Source of the DNA: Roseovarius sp. Pro17
GTDB taxonomy: Bacteria; Pseudomonadota; Alphaproteobacteria; Rhodobacterales; Rhodobacteraceae
NCBI RefSeq assembly: GCF_035599575.1
Contig: NZ_CP141179.1
Span: 3,819,001 to 3,883,000, forward strand
Direction of reading: 5' to 3'
DNA length: 64,000 nt
Below, piece by piece: positions 24,690 through 34,069 of the stretch. The number at the start of each line of letters is the position of its first letter. The stretch's first letter is position 1. A program made the translations under genes and the position numbers. Under the pieces are notes generated by a model that was given only the letters and a program-made list of their open reading frames with translations, had not been told where the DNA came from and made no database searches.

Positions 24690-26362
24690 GCCGGTTCAGC
24701 GGCCTTGATCGTCGTGCGCCACGCGGGATGCATCCAAGGTTGCTGGTTCGAGGCGGGCAGAGGATCGCGGCCAAGGATGTGATCTGCCGCCTTTTCGCCC
24801 GTCATGATGCTGGGGCCGTTCAGGTTGCCATTCGTGATGCGCGGAAAGATCGAGCTGTCGGCGACGCGCAGGCCATCGACCCCGATCACGCGGCATTCAG
24901 GATCGACGACCGCTTGCGGGTCATCGACTGCGCCCATTTTGCAGGTGCCGCAGGGATGATACGCGCTCTCGGCGTGCTCCGCGATAAAGGCGTTGAGCTG
25001 CTCATCGCTCTGCACGTCTTCGCCGGGCTGGATCTCTTTGCCGCGATAGGGATCGAACGCCGCCTGCCCGAAAATCTCGCGGGTCAGGCGAATGCAGCGG
25101 CGGAAATCCTGCCAATCGGTATCATGCGCCATGTAATTGAACGCGATATGCGGGGCCGCCATCGGATCGCCCGAACTCAGGCTGACCCGCCCGCGCGAGG
25201 CCGACCGCATCGGCCCGACATGCGCCTGAAATCCATGACCTTCGGCGGCAATTTTCCCGTCATAGCGCACGGCCAGCGGCAGGAAATGATACTGGATATC
25301 GGGATATTCAACACCCGGTCGCGAGCGCAGAAATGCCGCGCTTTCGAATTGGTTCGACGCGCCGAGGCCGGATTTTCCCAGCATCCATTGCGCCCCGATC
25401 ATCCCCTTTGACCAGAGGTTCCAATGCTTGAACAGCGTGATCGGCTGCGTGCAGGCCTGCTGAATATAAAGCTCGAGATGATCTTGCAGGTTGCCGCCTA
25501 CGCCGGGCCGGTCGGCAATCACATCCACACCATGCTCGGCCAGATGCGCGGCAGGGCCGATGCCCGAGTGCATCAGGATCTTGGGCGAGTTAAAGGCAGA
25601 GGCGGCCAGCACCACCTCGCGGTTCGCTGTGACCACCTGAACGCGCCCACCGCGTTCAATCTCGACCCCGGTCGCGCGCCCCTCCTTGATGATGACGCGT
25701 CGCACGAAACAGCGCAGCATATCGCAATTGGGCCGTTTCAGCGCGGGCCGCAGATATGCATTGGCCGCAGACCAGCGCCGTCCCTTGTAAACGGTCTGCT
25801 CCATCGGGCCAAAACCCTCCTGCTTTTCGCCGTTATAGTCGTCGGTCAACTCATACCCCGCCTGCTGCCCGGCCTGCACAAAGGCGTCGTACAGCGGATT
25901 GAGCCGGGGCCCGCGCGTGACATGCAATGGTCCATCGGTGCCGCGCCAAGCGGGATCGCCGCCATGCCCGTTACCGTCCCACGTCTCCATCCGCTTGTAG
26001 TATGGCAGCACGTTTCTAAAGCCCCATCCGCTCGCGCCGCTTTCTTCCCAATGATCGAAATCGCGCGCATGGCCGCGCACATAGACCATCCCGTTGATCG
26101 ACGACGATCCGCCGATCACCTTGCCGCGTGGCGCGGCGAGGCGGCGATTGTTCAGATGCGGCTCGGGCTGCGAGGTGTAGCCCCAGTCGTATCGCTTCAT
26201 GTTCATCGGATAACTCAGCGCGCCGGGCATCTGGATGAACGGCCCCGCATCGCTGCCGCCAAATTCCAGCACCAGAACGCTGTGCTTGCCGTCCTCGGAC
26301 AGCCGATAGGCCATGGCCGACCCGGCGGATCCTGACCCGATGATGACGAAATCGGCCTGCAT
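24686..26362 (-). CDS. betA: Choline dehydrogenase (GMC oxidoreductase)
   Basis: A 558-residue FAD enzyme, the usual BetA length. The N-terminus [12 protein letters not shown] binds ADP of [17 protein letters not shown] and the second GMC signature [15 protein letters not shown] are present. The C-terminal catalytic His lies in [12 protein letters not shown], with a second conserved block [17 protein letters not shown]. It oxidises choline to betaine aldehyde at the inner membrane for osmoprotection or methyl-group catabolism. The ATG at 26362 has AAAGGAC upstream. betI is divergent. No betB or betC is seen in the window. Confidence 0.92.
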   Translation of the reverse strand: MQADFVIIGSGSAGSAMAYRLSEDGKHSVLVLEFGGSDAGPFIQMPGALSYPMNMKRYDWGYTSQPEPHLNNRRLAAPRGKVIGGSSSINGMVYVRGHARDFDHWEESGASGWGFRNVLPYYKRMETWDGNGHGGDPAWRGTDGPLHVTRGPRLNPLYDAFVQAGQQAGYELTDDYNGEKQEGFGPMEQTVYKGRRWSAANAYLRPALKRPNCDMLRCFVRRVIIKEGRATGVEIERGGRVQVVTANREVVLAASAFNSPKILMHSGIGPAAHLAEHGVDVIADRPGVGGNLQDHLELYIQQACTQPITLFKHWNLWSKGMIGAQWMLGKSGLGASNQFESAAFLRSRPGVEYPDIQYHFLPLAVRYDGKIAAEGHGFQAHVGPMRSASRGRVSLSSGDPMAAPHIAFNYMAHDTDWQDFRRCIRLTREIFGQAAFDPYRGKEIQPGEDVQSDEQLNAFIAEHAESAYHPCGTCKMGAVDDPQAVVDPECRVIGVDGLRVADSSIFPRITNGNLNGPSIMTGEKAADHILGRDPLPASNQQPWMHPAWRTTIKAAEPA

Positions 26363-26391
26363 GATGGGTCCTTTCCCGAGCGGTGCTTAGA

Positions 26392-26434
26392 AATACTTAC
26401 CAATGGTCAGTATTATAGTCAAAAGGTAAATATT
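26392..26434. promoter_or_regulatory. Candidate BetI operator region
   Basis: Half-sites AATACTTACCA (26392-26402) and TGGTCAGTATT (26404-26414) form an inverted repeat with one mismatch around a single central base. A third half-site, AGGTAAATATT, sits at 26424-26434, 20 bases on. The region lies between betA and betI, as expected for BetI autoregulation. Confidence 0.65.
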
Positions 26435-26486
26435 GTGGCCCCGCCGCCGCCGCGATAGAGTGGCCGCTTAGCAAGGCGGCAGGCGT

Positions 26487-27173
26487 ATGGCACGGCAATC
26501 GATCAGAGATATCAGGCGTGCCGAATTCTCGCAGGCTGCCTTCGACGCATTGGTGCGGCACGGCATCCGTGGAACGACGCTGGACCGCGTCGCCAAGATC
26601 GCGGGCGTATCCAAGGGCGTGGTGCTGCATCATTTCAAGGATAAGGACGCCCTGTTTGAAGGGGTCCAGCGCAAGGCCAACACCGTGCTGCGCGATTGCG
26701 TGACCGAGCTGTTGCACCATGCCGTGACTCCTCTGGAGCGGCTCTATGCCATCATCGTCGGCAATTTCGCCGCGCCGGTGTTTCAGCAGGAAATCTGCCA
26801 CGCTTGGATATCGCTCTGCTCGGATGTGCCGCATAACAGGCAAAGCCAGCGTATCCAGACGGTCGTGCACGCGCGCATGCGCAGCAATCTGATGAGCGCG
26901 CTACGCCCCCTCGTTCCCGAGGGTGAGGCCGCACGAATTGCCTTTCAGTTGCGCACGGTCATGGATGGCATCTGGCTGCGCGCCAGCTTTCAGATCGCAC
27001 CAATGACCGGCGCCGAAGGGGTGGCCGAGGTCGATTTTGCCGCGCGTCACCTGCTGGCTGGGTCGGGCATCGCGCCCGAGGATATGAGTGCCGCACTGAC
27101 CAAGATGGAAACCCTCGCAGGGCTCATCCTGACCACACGTGCATTCCGCGATCAGGCCCTGACGGGCGGCTGA
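26487..27173 (+). CDS. betI: BetI-type TetR repressor
   Basis: A 228-residue TetR protein. The HTH GIRGTTLDRVAKIAGVSKGVVLHHFKDKD and the ligand domain (HAWISLCSDVPHNRQ, MDGIWLRASFQ) are typical of BetI, the choline-responsive repressor. The C-terminus is about 30 residues longer than the usual 195-200. The ATG at 26487 is 124 bases from betA, divergently. Confidence 0.88.
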   Translation: MARQSIRDIRRAEFSQAAFDALVRHGIRGTTLDRVAKIAGVSKGVVLHHFKDKDALFEGVQRKANTVLRDCVTELLHHAVTPLERLYAIIVGNFAAPVFQQEICHAWISLCSDVPHNRQSQRIQTVVHARMRSNLMSALRPLVPEGEAARIAFQLRTVMDGIWLRASFQIAPMTGAEGVAEVDFAARHLLAGSGIAPEDMSAALTKMETLAGLILTTRAFRDQALTGG

Positions 27174-27209
27174 TATTAGAGGGCAGGTGACTTTACCCTT
27201 TGCAGCCCA

Positions 27210-27914
27210 TCAAATGACGCGAATGACATCCTTGTCTATGGCAAGGACATAGCCCTGCCGTGCGATGTTCTTGACCAGCAGCTCGCTGACCATCTGATTG
27301 CCCAGCGTATCGCGCAGCCGCTTGATGCGCGTTGCGCCCGCCGCCTCTTCGCAGTCTGAGGGGCGACGACCCGAGATCATGCCCTCAATTTCGGCGCCTG
27401 ACAGGATATCACCATCCATGCGCGCCTCGGCCAGCACCGAAAGCGTCTCCATCGCCGCATCGGTCAGCTTGAATCCCATATTGTTCAAATAGACCGACTT
27501 CTCGACCCGGCTTATAAGAAGGGAACTGACCTGAATGCCCGACCGCTCGATCTGGGCCATGCGGCGATTGAGCAAGGTAAGCATGACGAGGAACACCAGT
27601 GCGGCGATCAGTAGGGCGGTGCTAAAGACCAGCAGCACAAAGATCACCATGCGGTAACTGACCAGTGTTTCGCTGAACGCAGTGCCGGACAGGGCGAGGA
27701 TTTCCAGCAGCTTGATGTCGGTGCCGCTGGTCAGCGCGTCGTTCTCGACAAATATCCGCTCGACCCGCGCGTTGAATGCCCCGGCGTCGGGAAGTGTCAG
27801 AAACAGCAGCACGGCGGCTAGCGTCAGGATCGCGACGATCGCAACGACGCCGAATGTCACGACCCGGCTGCCCGACCGGCGTGCATCAGCGGCCGAGACG
27901 GCATCGTCCGTCAT
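27210..27914 (-). CDS. Membrane-anchored winged-helix DNA-binding protein
   Basis: A 234-residue protein. Two hydrophobic helices (about residues 18-42 and 88-114) flank a short periplasmic loop. The C-terminal cytoplasmic part ends in a winged-helix signature: ATRIKRLRDTLGNQMVSELLVK, then NIARQGYVLAID, like the recognition helix and wing of OmpR/ToxR-type domains. It is thus a ToxR-like layout with the DNA-binding end at the C-terminus. The start ATG at 27914 overlaps the stop of the small exported protein gene by ATGA, so the two are coupled. Target and signal are unknown. Confidence 0.7.
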   Translation of the reverse strand: MTDDAVSAADARRSGSRVVTFGVVAIVAILTLAAVLLFLTLPDAGAFNARVERIFVENDALTSGTDIKLLEILALSGTAFSETLVSYRMVIFVLLVFSTALLIAALVFLVMLTLLNRRMAQIERSGIQVSSLLISRVEKSVYLNNMGFKLTDAAMETLSVLAEARMDGDILSGAEIEGMISGRRPSDCEEAAGATRIKRLRDTLGNQMVSELLVKNIARQGYVLAIDKDVIRVI

Positions 27915-28138
27915 TGCTTGGACACCGATAGCACCTTGAGCAAGGTCAACCCCTCAGCCTTGAGTTTACGGCTCAGCTGGGCGCTGGCGGCGGCCTTGGT
28001 GCAGGCGCCGTTGATCTTGGCGGTGCCATAAAACAGCTCAAGCGGGTTGTCCCGCTTGGCCTTGTATTCAGCGAGGCAGGCGGCGCTGGCGGGGCCGGCC
28101 ATGAGGGCCACAAGGGCCAGAGGGATAAGTGTTTTCAT
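27911..28138 (-). CDS. Small exported protein, unknown function
   Basis: 75 residues from the ATG at 28138 (AGGACC upstream, with another ATG immediately before). The signal peptide KTLIPLALVALMAGPASA ends at AA-C. The mature part of about 56 residues has two cysteines (ACLAEY and GACTKAA), which could form one disulfide, and is Lys-rich. It overlaps the winged-helix gene by 4 bp, which suggests it senses or modulates for that protein. I do not recognise a family. Confidence 0.65.
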   Translation of the reverse strand: MKTLIPLALVALMAGPASAACLAEYKAKRDNPLELFYGTAKINGACTKAAASAQLSRKLKAEGLTLLKVLSVSKQ

Positions 28139-28201
28139 CATGGTCCTGAGAATGACAAAGCGCGCGCCGCTATACAATAACCCTTGGCGCGGTGCGACGT
28201 T

Positions 28202-28227
28202 GTTATCCGATAACAGACCGCTGTTAT
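28202..28227. promoter_or_regulatory. Two overlapping palindromes in a divergent promoter region
   Basis: GTTATCCGATAAC (28202-28214) and ATAACAGACCGCTGTTAT (28210-28227) are both perfect inverted repeats and share ATAAC. They lie between the small exported protein gene (minus strand) and the His/Lys-rich protein gene (plus strand). They could be regulator sites or alternative RNA hairpins. Confidence 0.5.
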
Positions 28228-28297
28228 TGCTAGGCCGGGCGCAGGGGGCCAGCCTGAAAATACGTCTTTGTTCATCACATCGAAAGGAATCGTATCA

Positions 28298-28738
28298 ATG
28301 TCACGCAAATTCATTTCACTCATCGTCGCGGCCTCGATCGCCGTCACGGGCATGACGGCGGCCCCCGCGCAGGCGGCGAGCGACAGGGATCTGGCGCGCG
28401 CACTGGCGGCTATCGCTGGTGTCGTCATCGTAGGCGCCGTGATCCAAGAAGCGCGCAAGGACAAGCGCCAGGTTGCCCCACGCTACTACAACAACAACGC
28501 CTACCGCACCTATCGCCCGTATCGGGCCGAACCCAAACATGTGCGCAAACATGAACGCAAACATATGCGCAAGCACAAGCGCAAGCACCACAAGTCAGCA
28601 GTGGATCGTGCCTATCGTCAGGGCTATGCCGATCATCGCCGCATCGTGCGGGAACGCCGGGCCCAGCGTCGCGCGCCCCAATACCAATATGGAGACCAAC
28701 ATCGCTATAGCGCACGGCCCTATGGCTACAGCAACTGA
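28298..28738 (+). CDS. Exported His/Lys/Arg-rich small protein
   Basis: 146 residues from the ATG at 28298, with AAAGGA ten bases upstream. The signal peptide covers SLIVAASIAVTGMTAAPAQA. A short hydrophobic segment (ALAAIAGVVIVGAVIQ) follows. Then comes a strongly basic region with KH repeats (KHVRKHERKHMRKHKRKHHK). The C-terminus is Tyr/Arg/Gln-rich. The repeated K-H-x-R-K-H spacing could bind metal or polyanions. A perfect terminator follows. No known family is recognised. Confidence 0.7.
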   Translation: MSRKFISLIVAASIAVTGMTAAPAQAASDRDLARALAAIAGVVIVGAVIQEARKDKRQVAPRYYNNNAYRTYRPYRAEPKHVRKHERKHMRKHKRKHHKSAVDRAYRQGYADHRRIVRERRAQRRAPQYQYGDQHRYSARPYGYSN

Positions 28739-28763
28739 TGCCAGCTAAATAGGTACGTTCGAG

Positions 28764-28790
28764 AAGGGCCCGGCTTGGGCCCTTTTTCTT
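28764..28790 (+). terminator. Intrinsic terminator after the His/Lys-rich gene
   Basis: AAGGGCCC (28764-28771) pairs perfectly with GGGCCCTT (28777-28784) around a 5-base loop, then TTTTTCTT. Confidence 0.9.
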
Positions 28791-28832
28791 TGGGCGCTGG
28801 CTTTTAAACGCGGGGCGTGCTTTCTGCGGCGC

Positions 28833-29453
28833 ATGGCAGGTCCGGACTATTCATTTGAGGACGCGGCGCGCGCCGCTGGTGCGGGCATCATCGCGGGCGT
28901 CGACGAGGTCGGGCGCGGCCCGTTGGCCGGGCCTGTGACGGCAGCCGCTGTCGTTCTGGATCCCGCGCGCATCCCCGAAGGCCTGAACGACTCCAAGAAG
29001 TTGAGCGCCGCGCGTCGCCGCGCGCGCTATGACGCTATCGCTGCTTGCGCCGAGGTCAGCATCGCACATGCCAGCGTCGCGGAGATAGATGAGCTGAACA
29101 TCCTGCGCGCCTCGCATCTGGCGATGCAGCGCGCTGTCGACGGCCTGCCGCGCCGCCCGGACATGGCATTGATCGACGGCAACATGATCCCGCGCGGCCT
29201 GACCATTCCGGCGCGCGCCATCATCAAGGGCGATGCGCTGTCGGTTTCCATTTCGGCGGCCTCAATCATGGCCAAAATATGTCGAGATTGTGTCATGTGG
29301 GATTTGGCGCAACACTATCCCGGCTACGGCTGGGAAACGAACGCCGGTTATCCGTCCAAAAGCCACAAAGAGGCGCTGCGAAATCTGGGCGTGACCCCTC
29401 ACCATAGACGTTCGTTCAAACCTGTCCACAATATCTTGTATCAAGATAAATAA
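28833..29453 (+). CDS. rnhB: Ribonuclease HII
   Basis: 206 residues. The catalytic acids are visible: [14 protein letters not shown] (Asp24, Glu25), ALIDGN (Asp115) and KICRD (Asp152). The C-terminal SYPSKSH-like helix ([15 protein letters not shown]) and HHRRSFKPV are typical. It removes RNA from RNA-DNA hybrids, including single misincorporated ribonucleotides. The ATG at 28833 lacks a strong ribosome site, but the N-terminus fits the family length. Confidence 0.95.
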   Translation: MAGPDYSFEDAARAAGAGIIAGVDEVGRGPLAGPVTAAAVVLDPARIPEGLNDSKKLSAARRRARYDAIAACAEVSIAHASVAEIDELNILRASHLAMQRAVDGLPRRPDMALIDGNMIPRGLTIPARAIIKGDALSVSISAASIMAKICRDCVMWDLAQHYPGYGWETNAGYPSKSHKEALRNLGVTPHHRRSFKPVHNILYQDK

Positions 29454-29463
29454 CTAACCTGCT

Positions 29464-30672
<1,209 letters not shown>

Positions 30673-30738
30673 GGTTTTCACCAGATAAACAAGAACACCG
30701 CCGGTGCCTGTGGTCTGACGCTAGGCACCATTTAACTG

Positions 30739-30773
30739 CGCCCTGCCGATATTTCGGTGGGGCGTCTTTTTTT
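30739..30773 (+). terminator. Intrinsic terminator after ccrM
   Basis: CGCCCTGCCGA (30739-30749) pairs with TCGGTGGGGCG (30754-30764) with two G-T pairs and a TATT loop, then TCTTTTTTT. Confidence 0.85.
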
Positions 30774-30824
30774 GCGGGGCCATAATTTGTATTGGGCTTA
30801 ACATGTATCTGAGGCGCCGCTCCA

Positions 30825-30887
30825 TTGAGTATTTTCAGAACGTAGAAAGTGTTCCCGGCAGGCTTTCAACGTTCTGAAAATACTCAA
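30825..30887. repeat. Long hairpin made of two inverted TTGAGTATTT repeat copies
   Basis: The left arm TTGAGTATTTTCAGAACGT (30825-30843) is a perfect 19-bp inverted match to 30869-30887. After one mismatch, GAAAG/CTTTC adds five more pairs (30845-30849 with 30863-30867). The loop is 13 bases. Each arm on its own strand resembles the single elements at 2497 and 55464. It lies between the convergent ccrM and flavoprotein genes. Confidence 0.8.
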
Positions 30888-30902
30888 ATTCCACAGCGGC
30901 AC

Positions 30903-32870
30903 TTACAGCGCCCAAGCGGCCTTTAACCCGTCCAGAACAGCCTCTTCTGCCGTCCTTGGCGCCATGCAGTCACCGATGCCGATGACTTGCCCCGCATAAC
31001 CGTCCAGCGCGGTCAGCAACGCGTCCGACACGTCCGTTCCCTGCGCCAGGACCAGTGTCTCGGTGTCCTCGACCAGCATTGCCTCGCCGTTGGCGGCGTG
31101 GATGAAATAGGCGGTGTCTTCGTCCGCGCCATAGAGTTGGGCGTAAGGGATGATCTCGACCCCCAGTTTCTGGACGCGGCCCACCATCGCATCGCGCACG
31201 TAGCTTTGCAGCATTTCGCCCGCATGGGTGCCGTTTACACACAAGCGTACGCGGCGGCCCGCGCTGGCCAGCAGCTCGGCGACGCCGAGGCCCACCCAAT
31301 CGGCGCGCCAATCGGCAATGGTGACCGACCCACCGACATTGGCGTGACTGCGCAGCACATCCCAAGCCGTGACGATATGCGCATCCTCGCCGAACTCCAT
31401 CCCCTGCGGCATCCGCGCTGTACCGCCGGTGGCGACGATGACGGCATCCGGGGCGGCCTTTGCCACCGCTTCGGCGGTCATTTCGCTGTTGAGATGCACG
31501 GTGACGCCCGCGCGCGCCATCTCGCGGCTGAGATTGTTGACAATCCCGCCGAATTCACTGCGCCCCGGTAACAGCTGCGCCAGCAGCGCCTGACCGCCCA
31601 GCTGTGCGGCGGCCTCATGAAGAGTCACATGATGCCCGATCGCGGCAGCAGTCGCGGCGGCCTTCATCCCCGCCGGGCCGCCGCCGACGACCAAGACCGA
31701 CTTGGACGCATCTGCCTTGCGCAACGTCCCATAGCGCAGCTCGCGCCCCGATTCGGGGAACTGGATGCACGAGATCGGCACGCCCTTGTGAAAATGCCCG
31801 ATGCAGGCCTGATTGCAGCCGATGCAGGCGCGGATATCGTCGGGCCGGTCCTCACGCGCCTTGCCGGGCATTGCGGGATCGCAGATCAGTGCACGGGTCA
31901 TGCCGCACATGTCGGCCTGCCCCGAGGCGACGATGCCTTCGGCCTCTTGCGGTTGGTTGATGCGGCCCGCGACCATCACGGGGATGTCCACGGCCTGCTT
32001 TACCGCGTGGGCGAAGGGGGCGAGGTATGCGGCCTGTTCAAACATCGGCGGCACAATATGGATCGCGCCGCTCATGGTGGCCGAAGTGCCAGCGATGACG
32101 CTGACATAATCGAGGCTGGGCGCAAGCGCGCGGATCACCTCAAGGCTTTCCGCGTCTTCCATCCCGTCATGCGTATGCTCATCGCCCGAAATGCGCAGGC
32201 CGATCACAAAGCCGCTGCCAGTTGCATCGCGCACGGCGTCAATCGCCTCGCGGACAAAACGCATCCGGTTTTCCGCGCTGCCGCCATAGTCATCCTCGCG
32301 CAGATTCACATGCGGGCTGAGGAATTGCGCGGGGAGGTAGCCGTGGCTGGCGACGATCTCGACTCCGTCCAGACCCGCACGCTGCATCCGCCGTGCGGCG
32401 GCGGCGTAGCCCTCCACCACCTCGCGGATCATCCGCTGGGTCATGGCGCGCGGAATGACGTGGAATCTGTCCGAGGGCGTGGCCGACGCCGAATAGGCCA
32501 CCGGCGCGGTGCCGTCCGCGACCTCCATGATCTCGCGCCCCGGATGAAAGAGCTGGGCAAAGATGCGGGTGCCGTGGGCATGGACGGTCTGCGCAAGTTT
32601 CTCGAACCCCGGCAGACAATCATCGTCCGTGCCCATCAGAACGTGCGAGGTATAGCGCGCGGTTTCGTGCACCCCGACGACCTGAGACACGATCAGGCCC
32701 GCGCCGCCCCGCGCCCGTGCCTCGTGATAGGCAATCATCGCGTCCGTCACCTGCCCGGCGTGCGCCATCGACGTGTCATGGCCAGTCGACAGGATACGAT
32801 TCTGCACCTCGACCGCGCCGATTGTGAAGGGGCTGAACAGATGCGGAAATAGCTGCGACGAATCTGGCAT
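30903..32870 (-). CDS. OYE-type FMN/FAD/4Fe-4S oxidoreductase (trimethylamine dehydrogenase / dienoyl-CoA reductase family)
   Basis: 655 residues. The N-terminal FMN barrel (LFSPFTIGAVEVQNRI, then EIVASHGYLPAQFLSPHVN) is followed by a 4Fe-4S motif, Cys349-x2-Cys352-x3-Cys356-x11-Cys368. An FAD domain then has VVGGGPAGMKAA near 394-404. This matches TMADH, N-methylproline demethylase and 2,4-dienoyl-CoA reductase. The ATG at 32870 follows AAGG; earlier in-frame codons overlap the alkB gene. It probably oxidises an N-methylated or unsaturated substrate. It lies 53 bp after alkB on the same strand. Substrate unknown. Confidence 0.85.
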   Translation of the reverse strand: MPDSSQLFPHLFSPFTIGAVEVQNRILSTGHDTSMAHAGQVTDAMIAYHEARARGGAGLIVSQVVGVHETARYTSHVLMGTDDDCLPGFEKLAQTVHAHGTRIFAQLFHPGREIMEVADGTAPVAYSASATPSDRFHVIPRAMTQRMIREVVEGYAAAARRMQRAGLDGVEIVASHGYLPAQFLSPHVNLREDDYGGSAENRMRFVREAIDAVRDATGSGFVIGLRISGDEHTHDGMEDAESLEVIRALAPSLDYVSVIAGTSATMSGAIHIVPPMFEQAAYLAPFAHAVKQAVDIPVMVAGRINQPQEAEGIVASGQADMCGMTRALICDPAMPGKAREDRPDDIRACIGCNQACIGHFHKGVPISCIQFPESGRELRYGTLRKADASKSVLVVGGGPAGMKAAATAAAIGHHVTLHEAAAQLGGQALLAQLLPGRSEFGGIVNNLSREMARAGVTVHLNSEMTAEAVAKAAPDAVIVATGGTARMPQGMEFGEDAHIVTAWDVLRSHANVGGSVTIADWRADWVGLGVAELLASAGRRVRLCVNGTHAGEMLQSYVRDAMVGRVQKLGVEIIPYAQLYGADEDTAYFIHAANGEAMLVEDTETLVLAQGTDVSDALLTALDGYAGQVIGIGDCMAPRTAEEAVLDGLKAAWAL

Positions 32871-32923
32871 GAGGTAACCTTGGGCTGGTGTTTGCCCCAC
32901 GCTAGTCCTCCGCCCCCGCGCCT

Positions 32924-34039
32924 TCAAGCCGGGGGTGGATTGCTGGCCTTGTTGTAGGGCTGCCAGTCGGTGATCTGCGGGTAATGTGTCTTGCGCCATG
33001 CCCGCACACGTCGGTTCATCACGCGCCGCCAAAGGGGCGGCACCATCGCGGCCGTTGTCATGATTGGATAGCCATAAGGCAGCTGCGGCGCGTCATCCTC
33101 GGAATAGTTTTGCAGCAATGGAAAGCGGCGGTCGGGCTTGTAATGATGGTCTGAATGGCGCTGGAGGTTGATCAGCAGCCAGTTCGTCGCCTTATGCGTC
33201 GCGTTCCAGCTGTGGCGCGGTTTGACATGCTCATACTTGCCGCCCCCCAGATGCTCGCGGGTCAGGCCGTAATGCTCGACGTAGTTGACCAGCTCCAGCT
33301 GCCAGATCGCGACCAGCGCCTGCCAGAGAAATAGGGCGAGGCCGACCCATCCGCCGAGGATCAGGGCAAAGGCCAGCATCGCGGCCTGTAGCGCCCAGTA
33401 GCGAAAGAACGGATTGCTAAGATGCGTCCATTTGCGACCCTTGCGCGCCAGCATCGCTGCTTCGGCGCGAAAAGCGGATTTCGCGGACTGTGGCAGCACG
33501 CGAAAAAAGAAGCGGTGAAACCCCTCGTTGTACCGCGCTGTCACTGTGTCGCGCGGGGTGGCGACGTGGCGATGATGCACTTGCAGATGTTCGGACCGGA
33601 AATGCGAATAAAGGACCATGGCCAGCAACAGATCGCCCATCCAACGCTCGACCTTGGGCTTTTGGTGCATCAACTCATGCGCGTAGGTGATGCCGATCGT
33701 GCCGGTGATGACGCCGACGCCAAAGAACAGCACGATTGTCTCCAGCGTGCCCAGATGCGCGGCTTGGGGCACATACCAGATCATCCAGAAGAGCAGGACA
33801 AACTGCACCGGCGCCCAGACCAGCGTGATGGCGCGATACCACCTGGTGTCGCTCTCCAAGTCCAGATTATCGGCGTTGAGGCCAAGCATCGCATCGAGCA
33901 GCGAAAAGAAATACCACGTAAAGATTGGCAGCAAGACCACGGTCCAGCCGCCCAGCATCGCGCCTAGCACCGCAAGCGGGATTAGCAGTAGCGACATCCA
34001 GAAGGGGATGGCTTGCCTTATCTGGGCGGCGGTGGACAT
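32924..34039 (-). CDS. alkB: AlkB-type non-haem di-iron membrane hydroxylase
   Basis: 371 residues with at least six hydrophobic helices. The eight-His set is complete: HELMH (121-125), EHLQVHH (150-156), NYVEHYGL (252-259) and LQRHSDHH (292-299). This is the alkane 1-monooxygenase pattern. The ATG at 34039 has GGAG seven bases upstream, better than the ATG 18 bases earlier. AlkB needs rubredoxin and a reductase, neither of which is adjacent. It follows mutY by 30 bp and precedes the flavoprotein. Terminal alkane hydroxylation is likely but other lipophilic substrates are possible. Confidence 0.9.
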   Translation of the reverse strand: MSTAAQIRQAIPFWMSLLLIPLAVLGAMLGGWTVVLLPIFTWYFFSLLDAMLGLNADNLDLESDTRWYRAITLVWAPVQFVLLFWMIWYVPQAAHLGTLETIVLFFGVGVITGTIGITYAHELMHQKPKVERWMGDLLLAMVLYSHFRSEHLQVHHRHVATPRDTVTARYNEGFHRFFFRVLPQSAKSAFRAEAAMLARKGRKWTHLSNPFFRYWALQAAMLAFALILGGWVGLALFLWQALVAIWQLELVNYVEHYGLTREHLGGGKYEHVKPRHSWNATHKATNWLLINLQRHSDHHYKPDRRFPLLQNYSEDDAPQLPYGYPIMTTAAMVPPLWRRVMNRRVRAWRKTHYPQITDWQPYNKASNPPPA

Positions 34040-34069
34040 GGGGCGGCTCCGTTGCATAATGCGCGTAGT

